Origin: Anodontia alba
Lineage: Eukaryota; Mollusca; Bivalvia; Lucinida; Lucinidae
DNA: 64,000 nucleotides
NCBI GenBank assembly: GCA_964016985.1
Contig: OZ024831.1
Span: 21,628,609 to 21,692,608 of the forward strand
Direction of reading: 5' to 3'
Made by a program: the position numbers and the translations under genes. The notes under the pieces were generated by a model. The model was not told the origin of the DNA. It saw nothing but the letters and a program-made list of their open reading frames with translations, and made no database searches. This document shows positions 11,491 through 23,000 of this stretch, in pieces (the stretch's first letter is position 1; the number at the start of each line of letters is the position of its first letter).

Positions 11491-12024
11491 TATACATGAC
11501 ATGTCAAATAGAAAGGAAGGCAATGATCAGGAATCGATACAATTGTTCCAAGACATCAAAGGGAAAGAAGAACGCACTTAAGGATAATATGCCGGTTGCC
11601 CAAACATGGCAAATTCCGCCGCGTTGTTTGGTCAGCCTATCCTTAAGTGACGGCACCACAACCTAATCACAGCAGAAGAACCACCTTGGAACGGTCAGTA
11701 AAATATTTACTGGGAGGCTTAAATCGACTTTACGTGGCCACAATCCTCGCCCTTAGTTCTGCCGTAGTATACACAATACCTTAGGAGTAATTTCTCTCAT
11801 CCACATTTTGTTACCAGATTTTCACTTCGAGATAAGCGGTTATTCAAGATAAGCTGACACTGGACATCATCAGAAGTCTTGCCATTTCGGTGCTTAACAG
11901 GTTAACTATTTTATACAAATGAAAATAAAATACCATTACGAGACTGTACAGATGCACAGGCTTGTTTTTGATCATGTGACAACAAAACCTGCAAAAACCA
12001 TGTAACTCACAACAATGTAAGAAC
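11491..12024. other. Unassigned; contains a small pogo-like fragment at 11818-11858
   Basis: ttttcacttcgagataagc and ttattcaagataagc match the pogo-like MITEs. An inverted pair, cacttaaggata/tatccttaagtg, lies at about 11575 and 11637. Confidence 0.45.
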
Positions 12025-12262
12025 AGGGCCCAGTTGTTCAAAGCTAACGACGTCGTTAGTTAACGATTTGTTAAAATTTAAATCGAGTGATACGCAAATT
12101 TGCTGAAATTTTTTGCTGAAAAAATGTGAGTAGCTTTTGCAGTAGCACTCACATTTTTCAGCAAAAATATCAGAATATTGTATAGTGAATCCACTAAAAC
12201 AGTTAACGAAATGACCCTTAACGAGCTCGTTAAGCTAACGACGCTTTGAACAACTGGGCCCT
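12025..12262. repeat. TIR MITE with AGGGCCCAGTTGTTCAAAGC ends
   Basis: Left agggcccagttgttcaaagc is matched by right gctttgaacaactgggccct. Inner arms gaaaaaatgtgagtagc and gcactcacatttttcagc form a hairpin. A second copy is at 26707-26931 and a fragment at 51333. Confidence 0.85.
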
Positions 12263-12611
12263 GGAATCTTATGTGATCGACAAACAGTCTGAGAAGGGCG
12301 TGTCTGCCCATGCATTCTAAAGCAGTCACTTCTTTTAAAAACGAATGTTCTGCTGTGAGTTTCTCTTTTCCCTTTCAGTGAACGGTTGCAGAACCGATTT
12401 CCAGAGTCGTGTCAGCGCACACTTTTCGGTGATTTTCAAAGCAGGATTGGTGACCACGATGGGATCTTTTTGATGTTTATTTAAATTACTAGAAGCTATG
12501 AGTAGACTACATTAGCGGTCCTTCACCGAACGGAAGTGGCCAGCTAGTTACTTGCGTGGAAAGTGAATCCGCAACTTTCCGCATAGAAAAAAAGTCACTA
12601 TAAACTATAAA

Positions 12612-12790
12612 CTTTAATCTTTGCCACTGCTAATTCTGCACACATTTTAATATTTTCCTCATAAAAAAGGTTTTGACGTTTCATGTAAATTGTCTCCTAA
12701 AGAGATAATTTGCATGAAATGTCAAAGCCTATTTTCTAGAAAAAAAATAAGGAACCAAAATCAAAATGTTGCCTGCTGATAATTTTACCC
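12612..12790. repeat. H2'-family foldback MITE
   Basis: Arms tttgacgtttcatgtaaat and atttgcatgaaatgtcaaa surround tgtctcctaaagagata. Ends are degraded. Confidence 0.7.
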
Positions 12791-12949
12791 AACACTAAGG
12801 CATACTGATTAAACTACAAAAGTGAAACTCAACTACAGTGAAATAATTTACATGCAGAAATAAAAATGAGAAATCAGTAGTGAATTTGGTTTATTTGTAT
12901 TCTCGTGTGAGTACAAAACCAACGACAAGCTGCAACAACAAGTTCTAAT

Positions 12950-13215
12950 AAAATAGACTAACATAACAGACTAACATAACGGACTCAAATATAATAGACT
13001 ATCATAAAAAAAACAGCATAACAGCCTTACATAAAAGATTAACAAAATCGACTAACATCACCGACTCAAACATTACAGACTAAACATAACAGACTAAAAT
13101 ATAAAACAGACTATAACAACAGACTAAGATAAACTCTAACAACTTTCACGTAAAAGACTTACATAACAGACTCTAACATAATACATAATAACAAACTCCA
13201 ACATAGCAAACTCAA
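12950..13215. repeat. Degenerate short-period tandem repeat (aacagactaacat)
   Basis: Runs of aacagactaacat, with variants such as aaaagattaacaaa, recur every ~14-17 bp with much drift. Confidence 0.65.
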
Positions 13216-13239
13216 AAATACTAAATTCCAACATAAAAA

Positions 13240-14580
13240 CAAGAGGCTCAAGTAGGCCATAAATCGCTCACCTGAATCGCTCATTAGGCTGATCATGATA
13301 CGTTACATTGATATGGATACCATCTTGGCTATCAGATCAGAATGCCTTTATCAATTCTGAATCGGATGTTGTTTGAAGAGTTTCAAGATGACCGCCAGGG
13401 TGGCCATCTTGGATATCGTAATGGAACTATTTCAGGAACTCTCCACGCCCCCCCCCCCCCGCCCCCCCCCCCCACCCCACCACACACACTCCCTCTCCCT
13501 CCTCCCAATGCCTCCCACAAAGTTTCGGCTCAATTTGACTTCAGGGGCAGATGTGGGTTAAAATACTTTTAATATGGCCGCCATATTGGATATTGGTACT
13601 AAACGATTTTAGCAATTCTGAATCTTCATGTTGCCCCGATGCCTCCCATCAAGTTGCAACTCGATCCGACTTACGGTTTGGGAGGAAATGTGGTTTGAAG
13701 AATTTCAAGAATTTCGAGATGGCCGCCACCGGCCATCTTGAATATCGGAACAGAACAATTTCAGCAATTCGGAATCTCAATAACGCCCCGATGCCTACTA
13801 TATAAAGTTTCAGCTCAATCTTACTTACGGTTTAGCAGATGCCATTTGAATAACTTCAATATGGCTGCCATGGCACCCATCTTGGATATCGGAACTGAAC
13901 GATTTTAGCAATTCTGAAGCTCCATGTCGCCCAAATGCCTCCCACAACTTTTCAGCTCTATTTGACTTACGGTTCTGGAGCAGATGTGGTTTAAGATTTT
14001 CAAGATGGCCGCAAATGCTTCCCACCTAGTTTCGGCTTAATCCGACTTACCGTTCGGGAGCAGATGTCGTTTGAAGAATTTTAAATTGGCCGCCATGACG
14101 GACATCTTGGATATCGAAACGGAACGATTTTAGCAATTCTGAATCTATGTCGCTCTAATGCCTCCCATCAAGTTTCGGCTCAATCCAACTTACGTTTTGG
14201 GAAGAGATGTCGTTTGAAGAATTTCAAGATGGACGTCGTCTTGTATATGGGAACGAAACGACTTTAGCTATTCTAAATTTTCATGTCTCCCCGATGTCTC
14301 CCATCAAGTTTCGGCTCAGTCAGACTTATCGTTCTGGAGGAGATGTCGTTTGAAGATTTTTAAGATGGCCAACATGGCGACCATATTAAATATCGGAATG
14401 GAGCGATTTTAGCATTTCTGAATTTCTATGTCGCCCTAATGCTCCCTACCAAGTTTCAGCTCAATCCCATTATCGATTCTGGAGATGTCGAAAATGTAGA
14501 AAGATAAACGATGGACAGACGGACGACGGACAACAGGCCACGGCATAATCCGACGTGGAGCTTTGCTCCAGGTGAGATAA
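13240..14580. repeat. Tandem array 2, variant of the 145-bp unit, about 8 copies
   Basis: It opens aacaagaggctcaagtaggc followed by cgctcacctg and closes gcataatccgacgtggagc followed by ccaggtgag. Units carry aagatggccgcc, ccatcttggatatcgg, atgcctcccatcaagtttc and a pyrimidine-rich run at 13448-13510. The bounding cacctg/caggtgag may be true element ends. Confidence 0.8.
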
Positions 14581-14654
14581 TAACAAACCCCAACATAAAA
14601 TAATAAACTCCAACATGAAAACAATGAGATTTTATAGGTCGACCAAACTAACAT

Positions 14655-15230
14655 GTTGCTTCCCGGCAGGCACATGACGTAAATATAACGTCACCTAAAC
14701 GTCGACGTTGCATCGACGTTGAGGCGACGTTATATTTACGCCATGTGCCCGCTGGGTTAGACCTTTTGTGGCCTATAAGGATGAGCGAATAGCTGTCTCA
14801 AGTGAAACGCAGGATTTTCTTACCGTCTTGCCTAAATTGTACAATGTACACGTCCAAATGAATATTCAATGTACAGGTCAAAGAAACAGCTCAATTTGGT
14901 CAGTCTATAACAAACAAAATCCAACATAACAAAAGCTGCAACATAAAAGACTGCGAGAAACACTATATTCATCAAAAATCTGACACCCAAACTCCGGATA
15001 AAACCTGTCCTAGAAAAAGTACAGTTTAGTCATTTCCATGTGTCTAAAACTCCTGTGGCGAAAAGCGTGTACTTTGATCAGACGATATATGGTGCGTTCT
15101 GCTGCGTATGATCCTAGACTGAAGCATATGCAGCTTATACATCATCGCATCAACATCGATGCAACGCCATCACGTTGCATCGACGTTATTCTGACGTTAC
15201 CTCAACGTTGCGTGCCCGCTGGGAATAGAC
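14655..15230. repeat. Two 'AACGTTG' elements with CCCGCTGGG ends
   Basis: 14660-14760 runs from ttcccggcaggcacatgac to gtgcccgctgggtt, with inverted internal gacgtaaatataacgtc/gacgttatatttacgcc. 15140-15228 is a shorter copy ending gcccgctggga. Each holds several cgttgcatcgacgtt steps. Relatives are at 24900-25400 and 44055. Confidence 0.7.
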
Positions 15231-15479
15231 CGTTTGCTCAGGCCTGTCTGTCTGAATAGTTTAGGTTAATATGGTATTCAAAAAATAAATCACAACACAA
15301 GCAATACATTCTAAGTAGGTCATAGAGAACACTTTTGCAATATTTACCCAGCGAATTCCTCAGCTGCCAACATATAACACGCAGTATGCTCAAGGCCACT
15401 AGTCGTGTACGGTTTAGCTCTTCAGCCGTAAAGTTACAGACCATTTCAGTGCTAACTAAATAGACTGGACAAGCATGCA

Positions 15480-15670
15480 CATCACGAAAACATACCTATA
15501 TAATTTTGACCCCCCCTCAAACCCCACTTTTATATAGTATTTAAGTTTTTATACATTATTTGTTATTTCCACTCAAAAACAGATTGTGGGTACTCATTAG
15601 AACCGCCTCGGTGAGGCGGTTCTAACGAGTACCCACAATATATGTTTTGAGCAAAAATATGAACAGAATT
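15480..15670. repeat. H1-family MITE, right end missing
   Basis: catcacgaaaacatacctat through the full central palindrome (agaaccgcctcggtgaggcg); the right TIR is lost. Confidence 0.75.
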
Positions 15671-15739
15671 CCGCGGAAGGCGGCGTCGCACCTGTTGGGG
15701 CAAAAGTAACAGGAGCAACAATCAGGACGTGGTTATTAA

Positions 15740-17225
15740 ATAAGTTTATTTCATTCTTAGCAGTGCTAGGTTGGAAAAGTGACAAAAATTAATACAAGGA
15801 TTATATAAAAAGCAGATGCACATCTTCAGACTATGGAGAAAACATGTCCAAAGTTCGAAAAAGTTTGGTATAAAATTGTATGAGGAGTTGTGCTCACGAG
15901 GTACCCACTGTCTATATATTGAGGGTGAAAAATGACAATGTGGAAAAAAATCTGAGGTTAAGAAAATGACAAAGTTAAAGTGGAAAAAGTGATAAAAATA
16001 AAAATAAAACCATATCCAACCCACATGCACTTCTGCAGACCCGAGAGAAAACTTGTGCAAAGTTTCAAAAAGACCGGTTTAAAATTGTATGAGAAGCTGC
16101 AATGATATGGTACCCACTGTCTATACATCTGAGGTCAGTAAATGACAAAGTTCAAAAAGAACAAAAAAAAGTGACAAAAAATACGGCAAGGATTATATGA
16201 AAAGCACGTGCACATCTTCAGACTATGAGAAAATATGTGCAAAGTTCCAAACAGATTAGTATAAAATTGTATGAGGAGTTGTGCTCACGAGGTACCCACT
16301 GTCCATATATTGAGGGTGAAAAAGGACTGTTCACAATGTGGAAAAAGTGAAAAAAAATAATCTAACAATTACATCCAAATCACATGCATATCCTGACTAT
16401 GAAGAAAACACATGCAGTTTCATATTAATCAGTACAAAACTGTAAGAGGAGTTGCACTCACAAGAGGTACCATCTGTTTATATATAAAGGGTGAACAATG
16501 ACTACGTTCACAATGTAGAAAAAGTGACAAAAAATGATCAAACAATTATATCCAAACCACATGCACATCCTCATACCCTGAAAAAAACATATGCAAAGTT
16601 TCAAATTAATCGGTGCAAAACTGTAATAGGAGTTGCGCTCACAAGAGGTACCCATTGCCTATATATTGAGGAGAAAAATGACTAAGTGCACAATGTGGAA
16701 AAAGTGACAAAAATGTTCTAACATTTTTACCCTAACATCATGCACATTCTTTTACCATGAAAAAAAAACATATGCAAAGTTCCAAATCAATCGGTACAAA
16801 ACTATAAGAGGAGTTGCGCTCACAAGAGGTACCCATTGTCTATATAATGAGGGTAAAAATGACTAAGTTCACAATGCGGAAAAAGTGACAAAAAATGTTC
16901 TAACAATTTTACCCAAACCACATGCACATCCTCATACCATGAAGAAAACACGCACAGTTTCAAAACAATCAGTATAAAACTGTAATACGAGTTGCGCTCA
17001 GAAGTGGTAACCACATTCTATATATTGAGGTGAAAAATTACAAAGTTCACAATGTGGAAAAAGTGACAAAAAATAACCTGACAATTATATAGAAACCACA
17101 TGCACATCTTCATACCATGGCTAAAACATATGCAAAGCTTCAAAATGATCGGTACAAAACTGTAAGAGGAGTTGCGCTCACAAGACACCCAGGGTAAATA
17201 TTGACGGAAAGACGAACGGACGGAC
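15740..17225. repeat. Tandem array of a ~180-bp unit, about 8 copies
   Basis: Units share catgcacatcctcatacca, caaagtttcaaa, gaggagttgcgctcac, aagaggtacccattgtct and ttcacaatgtggaaaaagtg. The gaggagttg landmark recurs near 15882, 16096, 16275, 16446, 16628, 16807, 16988 and 17165. The array closes with gacgaacggacggacg. ORFs on it are artefacts. Confidence 0.85.
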
Positions 17226-17633
17226 GTGTTTTCGTAATGGTAAAGAAAGATACAACCAAACCAATCAGTTTGATGCAAATTTGTTCAGAATCGGACAAAT
17301 AATTACAAATAGTGGTTTGAAGATTTTACAACTGAATTTATGGGTGCTGCCATTTTAAAATTTTTTCGATATTTAAGACCTAAACAAATAATATATCCAA
17401 CCATATTTTACCTCTTCGTGTGCATAGCTTCTTTATATGCTAATTGATTTTGCTTGAAAATCGCAACGTTTTGTCAAAGAAAAAAAAATAAAAAAATAAA
17501 AAATAAACTTGATATCTTAAATATTTTAGAATCTCATTAAATATTCAAATGGCGGCGCTCTTGTCAACAGTTTTGCAATCTTTAAACGTCATACCACTCT
17601 TAGTATTCATCCGATTTCGATAAAATTTGCATC
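17226..17633. other. Unassigned AT-rich stretch
   Basis: No gene or repeat architecture recognised. Confidence 0.4.
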
Positions 17634-17820
17634 CATTACGAAAACATGCTTATATAATCTTGACCCCCTTAAACCCTACTTTTATATTGTCAAACTGGGG
17701 TTTTAACGACTACCCACAATCTATGTTTTGAGGAGAAATAGGGAAAAAAAACTTTTCATCTGAAAATTCAGTTTTGGGGTGAAATTTTCTATATACTTGA
17801 ATAGGCGTGTTTTCGTAATG
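17634..17820. repeat. H1-family MITE with one central arm deleted
   Basis: Both terminal repeats are present (cattacgaaaacatgc and aggcgtgttttcgtaatg), but only a single copy of ctacccacaatctatgttt remains, so the palindrome has collapsed. Confidence 0.8.
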
Positions 17821-18479
17821 AAATTTATACAAAAAGCATGGTTTATCGAGTTTTTTTCATCTAACATACATTCTTCACCAAACTTGCCTTTTCCTTTATG
17901 ACCATTAAACATGCAAACGGACAAACCACTAAGCCCTAAACGTTGCAACAACGTGTTGAGGTCGCCGCTGGTTCCCTCGTCGTTGAAATGACTTAGCTAG
18001 GAGAAAGCTTAATTCCCATTAACTATAGTGGAAGAAAGGCAAAACCCAGGACAACAACTGCAGTTATGGTTAGAACTTTTAAACTGTGGAGCGCTGAAAC
18101 ACCTGAAGAACAAAAAAACATACATGAGAAAGAAGGTATGGGAAAACATCAATAAAAGCGCTGCATGCACCGCACCATGCCCCACCACTGCACTTACATC
18201 AAGCAAGTGCCATAACTCGTCAAAAATCAAAGGAAAGGTGCATTAGTCTTTCTCTAAATATTATTAGCATTGATGCATGTACATGTGTTTTGATTAAAAT
18301 GTTCAACGTGATTGTTTCCTTTTTTTTCGTTTATCACATTAACAAGTCCATGAAATGAATACACCTGTAAACATTTCTTTACAAACACTACTTTAAGTAG
18401 AGAAAGTGAAGTTTACAAAGGACATGCATTTTACGGTTCTTGTGTTTTGTACATCATATCACATTTATTTGCATAGCTT
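17821..18479. other. Unassigned stretch
   Basis: Overlapping ORFs of 70-76 codons near 18010-18250 read on both strands and have no recognisable domain. Confidence 0.4.
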
Positions 18480-19770
18480 CAAGAAAATATCTCGAAGAGT
18501 TTCAAGTTACTGAGTGGACACAAAATATAATGCAGAAATCACTTTTTTCAAAATTTGAAGGGCCAGAACTCCAAAAGTAGGTCAACCAGAGTTACTGTTC
18601 TTGTTTTTTGTTTTTTTTTTGTTTTTTGTTTTTTGTTGTTGTTTTTTTTTTGTTTTGTTTTTTTTTTTTTGTTGTTGTTGTTGTTGTTGTTTTTGCACCT
18701 TGTCTTATAATGCTTTACGTTTGTGTGAAGTTTCATCAAAATATCAGGAGCGGTTTTCACATTACAGAGCGGACACGTTACATTTTTTGTGTTCTGCATG
18801 TTGACCCATGGTGTTTTACATTTGTGAGTAATTTCATAATAATATAGAGCAGACACGAGTACTTAGCAGAATGGCTATTTTTAATATCTTCTATGTTCAA
18901 AGGGCCACAACTCCAAAAATAGTTTAACCACAGTTACGGATTTTGTGTTCTGCACGTTCTCTCAATGCTCTACATTTATGAGCAATTTCATTATATCTCG
19001 AACGGTTTTCAGCTTACAGGGCGGACACGAGTATATGGTAGAAATTGCCATGTTCAATGTTCAAAGGGCAATAACCTCAAAAGTAGGTAAATCTGAGTTA
19101 CGATTCATTGTGTTCTGCACGTAGTCTCAGTGCTTTTGTTTGATTTGGGCTTAACATCGCTTGCAACAATCTTTCAGTCATATCGCGACGGTGTCTGGGT
19201 GTGGCAGGGAGCTCAATGCTCACTTTTAGAGTGCTGCTTCACTGAAATATCACGCCCCACACACTTTGATATATTCCACCCAGTCACATTATACTGACAC
19301 TGAGCTGACCAGTTCTAACTCTACTTTCTTAATGCTGAGCGGCCGGGGATCGAACTCGCAACCTCCCGGTCACAAAGCGGACGATCTACCACTGAGCCAC
19401 TGTGCCGGTGGTCTCAGTGCTTTACATTTGTGTGAAGTTTTGTGAAAATATTTCAGACGGACGTCATCAGAGTTATGGAGCGGACGCGAATGATCGAAAC
19501 GCTGACGATTGGATGGACGGACGAACGTGCATTCTAACGAATGGATAGTTATGTGGCTACCATCACTATTTTAGCATACTTATGTAGCTAAAATTAGCCA
19601 CGTAGCAGAAAATAAGCCACATGAAAGATTGATTTTTATGTGGCTAACGGAATAAATCCCATTTAAATACATTAAAACTGCCCATCATTCTTAGCCACTT
19701 AACTACCCATTCAGGTGTACGGACGGACTGACGGACGGACAGATACTGTCATAATATATCATAATACCCC
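18480..19770. repeat. Tandem array of a ~190-bp unit, interrupted by a poly-T tract and a SINE
   Basis: Units share agggccacaactccaaaa, gtaggtcaaccagagttac, ttgtgttctgcacg and cagagcggacacgag, with about four copies. A T/TTG-rich run lies at 18601-18692 and a SINE at 19135-19412. The right side closes with gacggacggacagatac. Confidence 0.75.
19135..19412 (-). repeat. tRNA-headed SINE (family B), copy 1
   Basis: On the minus strand it begins with a tRNA-like head: box A-like tggctcagtggtagatcg and box B-like gagttcgatcccc. A body follows, ending in a core complementary to gatttgggcttaacatcgc and caatctttcagtcatatcg. The core resembles the conserved central domain of molluscan MetaSINE/Deu-type SINEs. 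Copy 2 is at 38983-39322. Confidence 0.8.
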
Positions 19771-19871
19771 GCCACCATCGCCAGTTTGTCAGTTAGCTCA
19801 TAGAATCACATAACTTTTCAAACGTTCGCTATGGCATTTGACAGACTTCCTTTGCATAAATATAATCGAAT

Positions 19872-20090
19872 TTAATCACCTCGGTTGATGAGAGTTAAGT
19901 CCGAGTCAAACACTCTGAGACTGACGCTGACCTGCCCATGAAGCACCGACCCAGACTCCTCATGTGATTGTCTTCTCGAACCAACTGACCGCCTGTAGAT
20001 AAATCGCCGCTGTTCAAAATAGCCATTATTATCACGTGTCCGACTGGTTTCCAGGAGGTCTTCACTTCTTCTCTTCCGACCTGGACATGT
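19872..20090 (-). CDS. ZP gene exon 7: last ZP cysteine, furin site, C-terminal tail and stop
   Basis: The acceptor is tttattccgtag. The exon opens in phase 0 with TCPGRKRRSEDLLE: Cys253 and a dibasic furin-type site. A basic region (YRRSVGSRR) and a short hydrophobic QVSVSLRVFDSDLTL follow, ending at TAA (19874-19872). There is no hydrophobic stretch long enough for a membrane anchor. I see no AATAAA on the minus strand in the ~80 bp after the stop, so the polyadenylation site is not located. Confidence 0.88.
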   Translation of the reverse strand, partial: TCPGRKRRSEDLLETSRTRDNNGYFEQRRFIYRRSVGSRRQSHEESGSVLHGQVSVSLRVFDSDLTLINRGD

Positions 20091-23000
20091 CTACGGAATA
20101 AAGAAAATGTACATACAGTCGACTCTTGTTATCTCGAAGTTCAAGGGACTCTGAAATACTTCGAGATATCCGTACTTCGACATATCAGATTTGCAGAACT
20201 GAGGAAAAAAATAAATTGAATAACCACATTTCACAAATGACTATGTAATTGTACTCCTGAAGTTAGAGATATATTGAAAATATTGTGGAAAAGCGGAGAA
20301 ATTGCTCCTCCTCTTTTCCACAATATTTTATCACCTTTTGTTAGATTTTCATGTTTAAACTGGGGCCAGATTTTCACTTCGAGATAAGCTGTTATTCGAG
20401 ATAAGCGACGTCGAGATAACGGGAGTATAGATCGACCAAACTGACCCCGTCGCTTTGACCTTCACATTTGAGTCAGGGCACAACATTTCCTTCAAAACAT
20501 TTAAGTGTGAAGATACCCAGGAATCTGTGCCACACTCACGTATCATAGCCCTCCCGGGGCACCAAGAAAATGATAAATTATGAACAAAGAAAAACTGCAA
20601 CAAAATCGCCTTGGTACAAGACTGCATGTGCATCCAGCAAAAACTGATCTTAACCCTTGTCCTGCTGTATAAATTAGGATGCCACGCACACTCCTGATTT
20701 TTAGTCAGATTACTTTAATCAGATTGTTGCTAGAAATTTACATACTTAATGGCAAACAGTGCAGATCCAGACCAGTTGGCTTCTTGAGAAGCCAACTGGT
20801 CTGGATCTCACTGTTTGCAAATGCAGGGTATATCCGGGTTTAGTAGGACAAGGGTTAAGTATGACTCGATCTCCGGCCGAGTCATAATACAAACATTAAA
20901 AATGAGACCAGCAGCTCTTTCGCTTGGCGATCAGCATTATAAAGGAATCAGAACTGGTCAGCCAAGAAAAATTGAGATATAGAAATCTCGCCTGCTGAAA
21001 TGTAAGGGATTAAATAAGCGTTAATTCTTTTACTGCCTCATCTGGATCTATGCTGTTTGACATTAAGTCTTTGTACTTTACATATAAGCTTTCCAAGGGA
21101 TAGTTTGTTTAAAAAAAAAAAAAAAAAAAGTTTGTTTAAAAAAAAAACAAAAAAAAAAAAAAAAAAACAAGAGGGCCAAGATGGCCCTGTATCACTCGCC
21201 TGATTACCAGATAAATTAACCTTTTGGTTCAGAAGAAGAAGTTCAAAATAGATTTCCGAAACAGAGGCCGTGGTGGCCATCTTGGTTGGATTTCTGAGCG
21301 GAACGATTTTAGCTCTTTTATCTACAAGCCACCATGATGCTTCCTACCAACTTTGGCGGCCATCTAAGATTTCCCATCGAACTAATTTTAGCTATTTGTT
21401 TTATCTACAAGTCACCCCGATGCTTCTTTCCAAGTTTCATGTCAACTGGCCTTTCATTTCAGGAGAAGAAGTGAAAAATAGATTTAAGATGGTGGCCATA
21501 GCGGCCATTTTGGATTTTGGATCTGAACGATTTTAGCTATTTTTGCTCTTTTAGACACCCCACTGCTTCCTATCAAGTTTCAAGTCAATTCGCCTTTCGG
21601 TTCAGAAGAAGAAGAAAAAAATAGATTTTCAATATAGCAGCCATGGCTGCAATCGTGGATTTTCGATCGGAATGATTTTAGCTATTTTTGATCTACAATT
21701 CACTGATGCTTCCTACCAAGATCTAAGTCAGTTGGTCTTTTAGTTCAGGAGGAGAAGCAAAAAATAGATTTTCAAGATGGCGCCCACCGCGGCGATCTTG
21801 GATTTCTGATCGGAACGATTTTAGCTATTTTTGCTCTACAAGTAACCCGATGCTTCCTACCAAGTTTCAAGTCAATAGATTTTCAAGATGGTGGCCATAG
21901 CGGGCATCTTGGATTTTGGATCGGAACGATTTTAGCTATTCTTGCTCTTTTAGTCACCCAAATGCTTCCTATCAAGTTTCAATACAATTCGCCTTTCAGT
22001 TCAGAAGAAGAAGCAAAAAATAGATTTTCAAGATATCAGCCATGGCAGCAGTCTTGGATTTTCGATCGATCGATTTTAACTATTTTTGATCTACAAGTAA
22101 CGCGATGCTTCCTACCAAGTTTCAAGTCAGTAGATTTTCAAGATGGTGGCTATAGCGGCCATCTTGGATTTTGGATCGGAACGATTTTAGCTATTTTTGC
22201 TCTTTAAAAGACATTCCAATGCTTCCTATCAAGTTTCAAGACGATTCGTCTTTCAGTTCAGAAGAAGAAGCTAAAAATAAATTTAAAGATTGCGGCCATC
22301 TTGGATTTCCGATCGGAACAATTTAAAAGTCTTTTTGATGCACAAGTCAGACCGATGCTTCCTAGCAAGTCTGAAGTCAATTGGTCTTTCAGTTCAGGAG
22401 AAAAAGCAAACACAGATTTTCAAGATGGCCACCATATTTCAGGAGAAAAAAACAACAAAAAAAAAACAGATTTTCAAGATGGAAGCTATGGCGGCTATCT
22501 TGGATTTCCGATCGGAACAATTTTAGCTCTCTGATCTACAAGTCACCCCGATGCTTCTTACCAAGTTTCAAGTCAGTTGGCCTTTGGGTTCAGAAGAAGA
22601 AGCGAAAAATATATTTTCAAGATGGCGGCCATGGCAGCCATCTTGGATTTCCGGTCAGAACGATTTTAGCTATTTTTGATCTACAAGTCGCCCTAATGCT
22701 ATCCACCAAATTCTAAGTCAATTGACCTTTCGGTTCAGGAAAAGAAGCGAAAATAGATTTTCAAGATGGCCGCCACGGTCGCCATCTTGAATTTCCGATA
22801 GGAACGATTTTAGCAATTTTCGATCTGCAAGTCACTGCGATGCTTCATACTGTGTTTCAAGTCAATTGGCCTTTTGGTTCAAGAGAATCAGCAAAATATA
22901 TTTTCAAGATGGCCGCCACGACGGCGACCTTGGATTTCGGATCGGAATAATTTTAGCTATTTTTTATCTATAAGTCACCCGGATGCTTCCTATCATGTTT

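Noticed and set aside
18548..18856. Poly-Phe and poly-Lys/Asn ORFs
   Set aside because: Produced by the T-rich tract at 18601-18692; the same holds at 42190-42285, 46069-46176 and 48108-48305.
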